From contig CAMLRX010000018.1 in the NCBI GenBank assembly GCA_946482545.1, forward strand, positions 1 through 46,622: 46,622 nt of DNA, given 5' to 3'. The stretch comes from an uncultured Flavihumibacter sp. (lineage in GTDB: Bacteria > Bacteroidota > Bacteroidia > Chitinophagales > Chitinophagaceae). Shown here piece by piece: positions 42,024-46,622 of the stretch. A program made the position numbers and the translations under genes. Below the pieces are notes generated by a model that was given only the letters and a program-made list of their open reading frames with translations, did no database searches and had not been told where the DNA came from. Positions within the stretch are counted from its first letter, which is position 1. Every line of letters begins with the position of its first letter.

Positions 42024-43340
42024 ATGTCAATCCTCATCGTCATAATTTGTCTGCTGCTCCTGGTATTGCTGGTAACCTGGGGGAAATGGAATGCGTTCCT
42101 TGCTTTCCTGCTGGTATCCATATTGGCGGGAATACTATTGGGGTTACCGCTGAACAAAGTAGCGGCTTCCGTTCAGAAAGGAATGGGCGATACATTAGGC
42201 GGTTTGGTGGGCATTATTGTGTTGGGAGCCATGCTTGGGAAACTGGTGGCCGAAACTGGTGCGGCGCAACGGATTGCCATGGCGCTGATGCGTGGTTTCG
42301 GCACGAAGAACGTGCAGTGGGCGCTGATGCTCACCGGGTTTATTATTGGTATTCCGCTTTTTTATGGCGTTGGATTTGTGTTGATGGTTCCGCTGATTTT
42401 TTCCGTGGTGTACCAATACAAACTTCCCGCTGTATATGTTGGCTTGCCTATGCTGGCGGCATTGTCGGTAACACATGGTTTTCTTCCGCCACATCCATCG
42501 CCCGCGGCATTGGTGGGACAATTCAACGCGGATATGGGTCTTACTCTACTGTACGGGATCGTCATCGCTGTTCCGGCTATCCTGCTTGCAGGGCCGGTAT
42601 TCACCCGGTTTGTAAAACATATCCATTCCGAATCACTGGAAGTGTTCAGGCCCAAGTCCATGCCTGTGGAACAAATGCCGGGTACAGGAACCAGTTTTTT
42701 CACGGCGTTGCTGCCTGTTTTTTTACTGATGCTCACCACGGCTTTGCCCTATGTTTTTCAGGATGGTTCCCCCGCGCTGAAGAATGCTTTTTCCTTTATG
42801 GGCGAACCGGTTATCGTGATGCTCTGTTCCATCATGGTGGCGGGAATTACCCTGGGAAAAGGAAGCGGTCGCTCCATGAAACAGGTGATGACATTATATG
42901 GTGATGCTGTGAAAGATGTGGGCATGATCCTGCTGATTATTGCCGGTGCCGGTGCTTTGAAGCAGGTACTCGAAGAAAGTGGCGTGAGCAACGAAATTGC
43001 TGCCGCCCTTCAAACCTGGGATATGCCGCCACTGTTGTTGGGATGGCTCATTGCCGCGCTCATCCGCGTTTGTGTCGGATCGGCCACCATCGCGGGGTTG
43101 ACGACCGCAGGCATCATCGCGCCGCTCATGGTACAGGCCAATGTAAATCCGAACCTTATGGTGCTTTCCGTAGGGGCAGGCAGCCTGATGTTCTCACACG
43201 TAAACGACTCCGGGTTCTGGATGTTCAAAGAATACTTCAACCTGAGCGTAAAAGATACCCTGAAAACCTGGTCGGTCATGGAAACGATCGTTTCCATCGC
43301 CGGACTACTGGGCGTTCTATTGTTGAATCAACTGATCTAA
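42024..43340 (+). CDS. GntP-family permease (gluconate / D-serine transporter type)
   Basis: A 438-residue inner-membrane protein with about 12 helices. Family motifs: VTWGKWNAFLAFLLVSILAG, GMGDTLGGLVGIIVLGAMLG, GIPLFYGVGFVLMVPLIF, THGFLPPHPSPAALVGQF and GSATIAGLTTAGIIAPLM. GntP proteins are proton symporters; known members carry gluconate, but also D-serine (E. coli DsdX). The downstream RidA, fold-III PLP enzyme and dipeptidase favour a D-amino acid over a sugar acid here, which is an inference. No gluconate kinase is present. An upstream TTG (42009) lies inside the -7 element and cannot be the start. Confidence 0.93.
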   Translation: MSILIVIICLLLLVLLVTWGKWNAFLAFLLVSILAGILLGLPLNKVAASVQKGMGDTLGGLVGIIVLGAMLGKLVAETGAAQRIAMALMRGFGTKNVQWALMLTGFIIGIPLFYGVGFVLMVPLIFSVVYQYKLPAVYVGLPMLAALSVTHGFLPPHPSPAALVGQFNADMGLTLLYGIVIAVPAILLAGPVFTRFVKHIHSESLEVFRPKSMPVEQMPGTGTSFFTALLPVFLLMLTTALPYVFQDGSPALKNAFSFMGEPVIVMLCSIMVAGITLGKGSGRSMKQVMTLYGDAVKDVGMILLIIAGAGALKQVLEESGVSNEIAAALQTWDMPPLLLGWLIAALIRVCVGSATIAGLTTAGIIAPLMVQANVNPNLMVLSVGAGSLMFSHVNDSGFWMFKEYFNLSVKDTLKTWSVMETIVSIAGLLGVLLLNQLI

Positions 43341-43351
43341 ATAAAAGTTAC

Positions 43352-43828
43352 ATGAATACTGTTACAACAAACGCAGAAGCCAATTTCGCGAAGCTGGGAT
43401 TGACTCTTCCGCCAGCACCCACGCCATTAGGCGTTTACAAACCCTTTCTTATTGATGGCAAATACCTGTATGTTTCCGGACATGGCCCCGTACAGGATGA
43501 CAAGTCGCTGATCATCGGGCGTATTGGCCGCGAAATGGATATGGAACAGGGAAAACTGGCTGCAAGGCAGGTAGGACTTACCATTCTTTCTACCATTAAA
43601 ACGCATGTGGGCGAACTGAATAAAGTGAAACGTGTGATCAAAGTATTGGGCATGGTGAATTGTACGCCTGAATTTGAACGACATCCTTACATCATCAATG
43701 GGTGCAGTGAATTGTTCGCCGCAGTGTGGGGAGAAGAAAACGGCATTGGCGTAAGAAGCGCCGTGGGCTTCGGTTCGTTGCCCGATAATATTCCCGTGGA
43801 AATTGAAGCGTTGTTTGAATTGTATTGA
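43352..43828 (+). CDS. RidA/YjgF-family enamine deaminase
   Basis: A 158-residue member of the RidA (YER057c/UK114) family, of the longer subgroup with an N-terminal helix (AEANFAKLGLTLPPAPTPLG). It has FLIDGKYLYVSGHGPVQDD, LTILSTIKTHVGELNKVKRV and the active-site arginine in GVRSAVGFGSLPDNIPVEIE. RidA proteins hydrolyse reactive 2-aminoacrylate and similar enamines made by PLP-dependent dehydratases. It is 11 bases behind the permease and 1 base before a PLP enzyme gene, which suggests that enzyme makes such an intermediate. The frame extends upstream into the permease gene, but only as a shadow. Confidence 0.93.
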   Translation: MNTVTTNAEANFAKLGLTLPPAPTPLGVYKPFLIDGKYLYVSGHGPVQDDKSLIIGRIGREMDMEQGKLAARQVGLTILSTIKTHVGELNKVKRVIKVLGMVNCTPEFERHPYIINGCSELFAAVWGEENGIGVRSAVGFGSLPDNIPVEIEALFELY

Positions 43829-43829
43829 T

Positions 43830-44945
43830 ATGAAAGCATCCAAAGCACAGTGGTTTACGGTCCGAAATATTGCCTCGGTCGATTCTCCGGCGTTGCTGGT
43901 TTATCCGGATCGGATATTGAAGAATATTCGTCACGCGTTAAGAATGGTGCAGGATAAAAATTGCTTGCGTCCGCATGTGAAAACGAACAAGATGGCGGAA
44001 GTGTGTAGCATGATGCTGCAAGAAGGCATTACGAAATTCAAATGCGCCACCATTGCGGAAGCAGAAATGCTGGCCTACGTGAATGCGCCGGATGTATTGC
44101 TGGCCTACCAGCCGGTGGGGCCTAAGGCGCAACGTTTTTTGGAGCTGATGGAAAAATACCCTCAAACCCGTTTCTCCTGTCTTGTAGATGATGAACAGGT
44201 AGCGGAGTATTTGTCAAATCTGACTGTTGCGGCTAAAAAGAAAGTAACGGTTTGGATTGATCTGAATGTGGGGATGAACCGGACAGGCATCGTTCCGGAA
44301 AAAGCGTCCGCACTTATTGATGCGTGCATTCGGCTGGAAGGGATTGAAATAGAAGGTTTCCATGCCTATGATGGTCACAACAATGCCCCGGATCTTTCTG
44401 CCCGCAAAAAAGAAGGGGATATTATTTTTGAACGTGTTCACACATTGGCGTTGAGTGCAGAGAAGCAATTCGGTAAAACCATGCGTATCGTAGTGGGCGG
44501 TTCTCCCAGTTTCCCTGCTTATATGCAAAGGAAGAATGTGGAGTGCAGTCCGGGCACATTTGTTTTCTGGGATGCCGGTTATCAAAGTAAGTATCCGGAA
44601 CAACCTTTCGATATTGCCGCACTGGTGGTGACCAGGGTTATTTCCATCATCGACCGGCACACCATCTGTACCGATCTCGGCCACAAATCGGTTGCCGCTG
44701 AAAACCCTTTGCCCCGTGTTCATTTCCTGAATCATCCTTCGGCTACGCCTGTTGGTCAGAGTGAAGAACATCTTTTATTGGGCGTGAACGATGCTTCAGC
44801 CTACAAAATCGGCGATGTGCTGTATGGCATACCTGTTCATATTTGTCCTACCGTTGCTTTGTACGAACAGGCCATTGTGGTAGAGAAAAAAGAAGCTGGT
44901 AAGGAATGGAAAGTAATTGCGAGGGATAGAAAAATATCTGTTTAA
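43830..44945 (+). CDS. Fold-III PLP enzyme, D-serine dehydratase / D-threonine aldolase type
   Basis: A 371-residue enzyme of the alanine-racemase-like fold. The PLP lysine is K51 in RPHVKTNKMAEV. VWIDLNVGMNRTGI and HAYDGHNNAPDLSARKKEGD follow, with a phosphate-binding VVGGSPSFPAYMQRKN. The C-terminal GIPVHICPTVALYE gives H337-x-C339, the zinc ligand pair of eukaryotic-type D-serine dehydratase and the metal site of D-threonine aldolase. Either D-serine to pyruvate plus ammonia, or D-threonine to glycine plus acetaldehyde, is possible. The adjoining RidA favours the dehydratase. Start ATG 43830, one base after the ridA stop. Confidence 0.9.
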   Translation: MKASKAQWFTVRNIASVDSPALLVYPDRILKNIRHALRMVQDKNCLRPHVKTNKMAEVCSMMLQEGITKFKCATIAEAEMLAYVNAPDVLLAYQPVGPKAQRFLELMEKYPQTRFSCLVDDEQVAEYLSNLTVAAKKKVTVWIDLNVGMNRTGIVPEKASALIDACIRLEGIEIEGFHAYDGHNNAPDLSARKKEGDIIFERVHTLALSAEKQFGKTMRIVVGGSPSFPAYMQRKNVECSPGTFVFWDAGYQSKYPEQPFDIAALVVTRVISIIDRHTICTDLGHKSVAAENPLPRVHFLNHPSATPVGQSEEHLLLGVNDASAYKIGDVLYGIPVHICPTVALYEQAIVVEKKEAGKEWKVIARDRKISV

Positions 44946-44976
44946 AGAATTGCCGGATAAGGCTCAAAATCCAGTT

Positions 44977-46047
44977 ATGTTCACAATAGACGCGCACCTT
45001 GATCTCAGTATGAATGCCATGGAATGGAACCGGGACCTTCGGCTACCGGTGTCGGATATCCGCAAACGTGAGCTTGGATTAACCGATAAACCCGATCGCG
45101 CCAAAGGAACCGTTTCACTGCCGGAACTCCGTAAAGGAAACATTGGTCTCGTGGTGGCCACGCAGATCGCAAGGTATGTGTCGCCAGACAATAACCTTCC
45201 CGGCTGGCATTCGCCCCAGCAGGCATGGGCGCAAACCCAGGCGCAGTTAGCCTGGTACAAAAGCATGGAGGAATTGGGTGAAATGACGATGATCCGGAAC
45301 CTCGAAGAACTGGAACGGCATATCGCGCTTTGGGAGAATGACACTGCTGAAACGCAGAAGCCGGTTGGGTATATACTAAGCCTGGAAGGTGCAGACTCTC
45401 TGGTATCCGTAGCCTATCTTGAAACCGCCTATAATTATGGCTTACGTGCCGTTGGCCCCGCACATTACGGGCCAGGAAGGTATGCCAACGGAACCGATGC
45501 AACCGGCGGATTGAATGAACAGGGCAAAGCGCTGCTGAAAGAAATGGACCGCCTCGGCATGATCCTCGATGCCACTCATTTGTGTGATGATGCTTTTGAA
45601 GATGCGATGAACATTTTTAAAGGGCCGGTATGGGCCAGCCACAACAACTGCCGTGCTTTGGTGCCCCATAATCGCCAGTTCTCAGACGATCAACTAAAAT
45701 TACTCATTGAAAGAGGCGCCGTAATCGGTGGTGCCCTGGATGCATGGATGATGGTGCCAGACTGGGTTCGCGGCGTATCTACACCAGAGTCTATGCAATG
45801 TGACCTCAATAAAATGATCGATCACCTGGACCATATCTGCCAACTGGCGGGGAATGCGTTGCATGTTGGTATCGGCTCCGACCTCGATGGCGCCTTCGGG
45901 AAGGAGCAATCGCCACACGACCTGGAAACCATCGCCGACCTGGACAAAATACCTTCCCTGCTGAAAGCCCGTGGTTATTCAAATGAAGATGTAGCGAACG
46001 TTATGCACGGTAACTGGCTGCGGTTTTTACGGAAAGCCTGGGGTTGA
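44977..46047 (+). CDS. Membrane dipeptidase (renal dipeptidase, M19 family)
   Basis: A 356-residue zinc peptidase starting MFTIDAHLDLSMNAMEWNRD. All expected zinc ligands are seen: HLD (H-x-D), the bridging glutamate in LSLEGADSL, the histidines in LDATHLCDDAF and WASHNNCRAL, and the substrate aspartate in GIGSDLDGAFG. M19 enzymes cleave dipeptides and accept a D-residue at the C-terminal position. There is no signal peptide, so it should be cytoplasmic. The frame opens at 44917 inside the previous gene, but the 20 extra residues are not family sequence. Last gene of the permease operon, ending flush with the convergent ketosynthase gene. Confidence 0.94.
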   Translation: MFTIDAHLDLSMNAMEWNRDLRLPVSDIRKRELGLTDKPDRAKGTVSLPELRKGNIGLVVATQIARYVSPDNNLPGWHSPQQAWAQTQAQLAWYKSMEELGEMTMIRNLEELERHIALWENDTAETQKPVGYILSLEGADSLVSVAYLETAYNYGLRAVGPAHYGPGRYANGTDATGGLNEQGKALLKEMDRLGMILDATHLCDDAFEDAMNIFKGPVWASHNNCRALVPHNRQFSDDQLKLLIERGAVIGGALDAWMMVPDWVRGVSTPESMQCDLNKMIDHLDHICQLAGNALHVGIGSDLDGAFGKEQSPHDLETIADLDKIPSLLKARGYSNEDVANVMHGNWLRFLRKAWG

Positions 46048-46622
46048 TCAGGAGCGGTAACAAACGGCGTTTACATTCATGCCCGCGCCCACAGAAGCGA
46101 ATACCACTACATCACCTTCATTCAGTTGGTGCTCGGGAAGGGAACCCTTCAACACAAGATCGTACAGGGTTGGAATGGTGGCCACCGAACTGTTGCCCAG
46201 CCATCCGATGCACATTGGCATTACGTTTTCAGGAGCCTGCACGCCATACAACTGGTACAGCCGTGCTATTATGGCCTCATCCATTTTCTCATTCGCCTGG
46301 TGGATGAATATCTTTTTAATTTCCTTAATGTCCACGCCACTTTGGTCGATACAGGCTTTCATAGCTGCGGGCACATGGCTGATGGCGAATTCATACACCT
46401 TCCTGCCTTTCATTTTCAGAAAACGTACATTGGGGTCACTTTCCGGGTAATTGGATGTACCCATATTGATGTAATCGGCTTCGGCTGTAGTGTATGTCTG
46501 TGCGAGAGCAGAAAGAATACCTTTTCCGCCGCTGTTCTCTCTTGCTTCCAGTATGGCAGCGCCAGCCCCATCGCTGAAAATCATGCTGTCGCGGTCGTAA
46601 ATGTCCACCACCCTGGAAAGTG
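46048..46622 (-). CDS. 3-oxoacyl-ACP synthase III (FabH-like), N-terminus outside window
   Basis: The C-terminal ~191 residues of a KAS III-type condensing enzyme. Visible motifs are MIFSDGAGAAILEARE (the FGDGAAA-type stretch), KIFIHQANEKMDEAII with the catalytic histidine, and GWLGNSSVATIPTLYDLVLK with the catalytic asparagine. The catalytic cysteine lies in the missing part beyond 46622. The AQTYTTAEADYINMGTSNYP segment is unlike housekeeping FabH, so it may belong to a secondary lipid, hydrocarbon or aryl polyene-like pathway. That cannot be decided without the neighbours. Confidence 0.9.
   Translation of the reverse strand, partial: LSRVVDIYDRDSMIFSDGAGAAILEARENSGGKGILSALAQTYTTAEADYINMGTSNYPESDPNVRFLKMKGRKVYEFAISHVPAAMKACIDQSGVDIKEIKKIFIHQANEKMDEAIIARLYQLYGVQAPENVMPMCIGWLGNSSVATIPTLYDLVLKGSLPEHQLNEGDVVVFASVGAGMNVNAVCYRS

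Noticed and set aside
1..46622. CRISPR array, rRNA, riboswitch or complete insertion sequence
   Set aside because: No regularly spaced repeats, no rRNA stretches, no recognisable riboswitch core and no transposase with intact DDE and terminal repeats were seen on reading both strands.

Overview
The window looks like chromosome of an aerobic Bacteroidota, most likely family Chitinophagaceae. The reasons are a SusC/SusD pair, promoters of the TAnnTTTG (-7) type found in this phylum, few Shine-Dalgarno sequences, and many family proteins with signal peptides ending in AQ (TlpA/DUF4369 type, small outer-membrane barrels, PAS/GAF kinases with NarL regulators). No plasmid, phage or CRISPR array is visible.

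Layout. 1-2839: ECF sigma factor with two small downstream genes, tRNA methyltransferase MnmD, a divergent 3-methyladenine glycosylase, and an AraC-type regulator. 2840-7836: a long upstream region and an orphan SusC/SusD pair. 7915-8598: a full-length protein related to IS1595 (ISXO2-like) transposases with altered catalytic positions and no visible terminal repeats. 8716-18559: a phenylacetate degradation locus. It holds paaABCD, then (after an opposite-strand, AT-rich GT-C glycosyltransferase) paaG, paaI, a membrane protein, paaY and an SMR exporter, followed by obg. A tetR-paaE operon comes back on the other strand. Nearly identical CTAACG-type palindromes precede paaA and tetR, so one TetR regulator (PaaR-like) probably controls both halves. 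18570-25058: recR, a lipoprotein with Ig-like domain, a UvrD-type helicase fused to an AddB-like iron-sulfur nuclease, an SRPBCC protein and a TPR membrane protein.

25150-25224 is tRNA-Arg(CCT). The adjoining segment to about 30.3 kb is clearly AT-richer and holds accessory genes: an orphan two-TM coiled-coil protein, a Fic protein whose start region carries a set of TGATACG repeats, and two TlpA-type thiol-disulfide proteins, one broken by a frameshift. No integrase was found. 30415-35097: alpha/beta hydrolase, Crp/Fnr regulator, two tandem paralogous outer-membrane proteins with duplicated promoters, and a large secreted protein. 35167-41028: a MORN-like secreted protein and two sensor kinase modules, one with a receiver domain that lacks the phospho-acceptor aspartate.

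41096-46047: a DeoR regulator diverges from an operon of GntP-family permease, RidA, a fold-III PLP enzyme of the D-serine dehydratase/D-threonine aldolase type, and an M19 dipeptidase. Together these read as uptake and breakdown of a D-hydroxy amino acid and its dipeptides, with RidA clearing the enamine intermediate. Two 14-bp perfect palindromes in the divergent promoter region are candidate DeoR operators. The window ends inside a KAS III-type gene.

All calls come from reading the sequence and recalled family knowledge. No database search or folding program was run.
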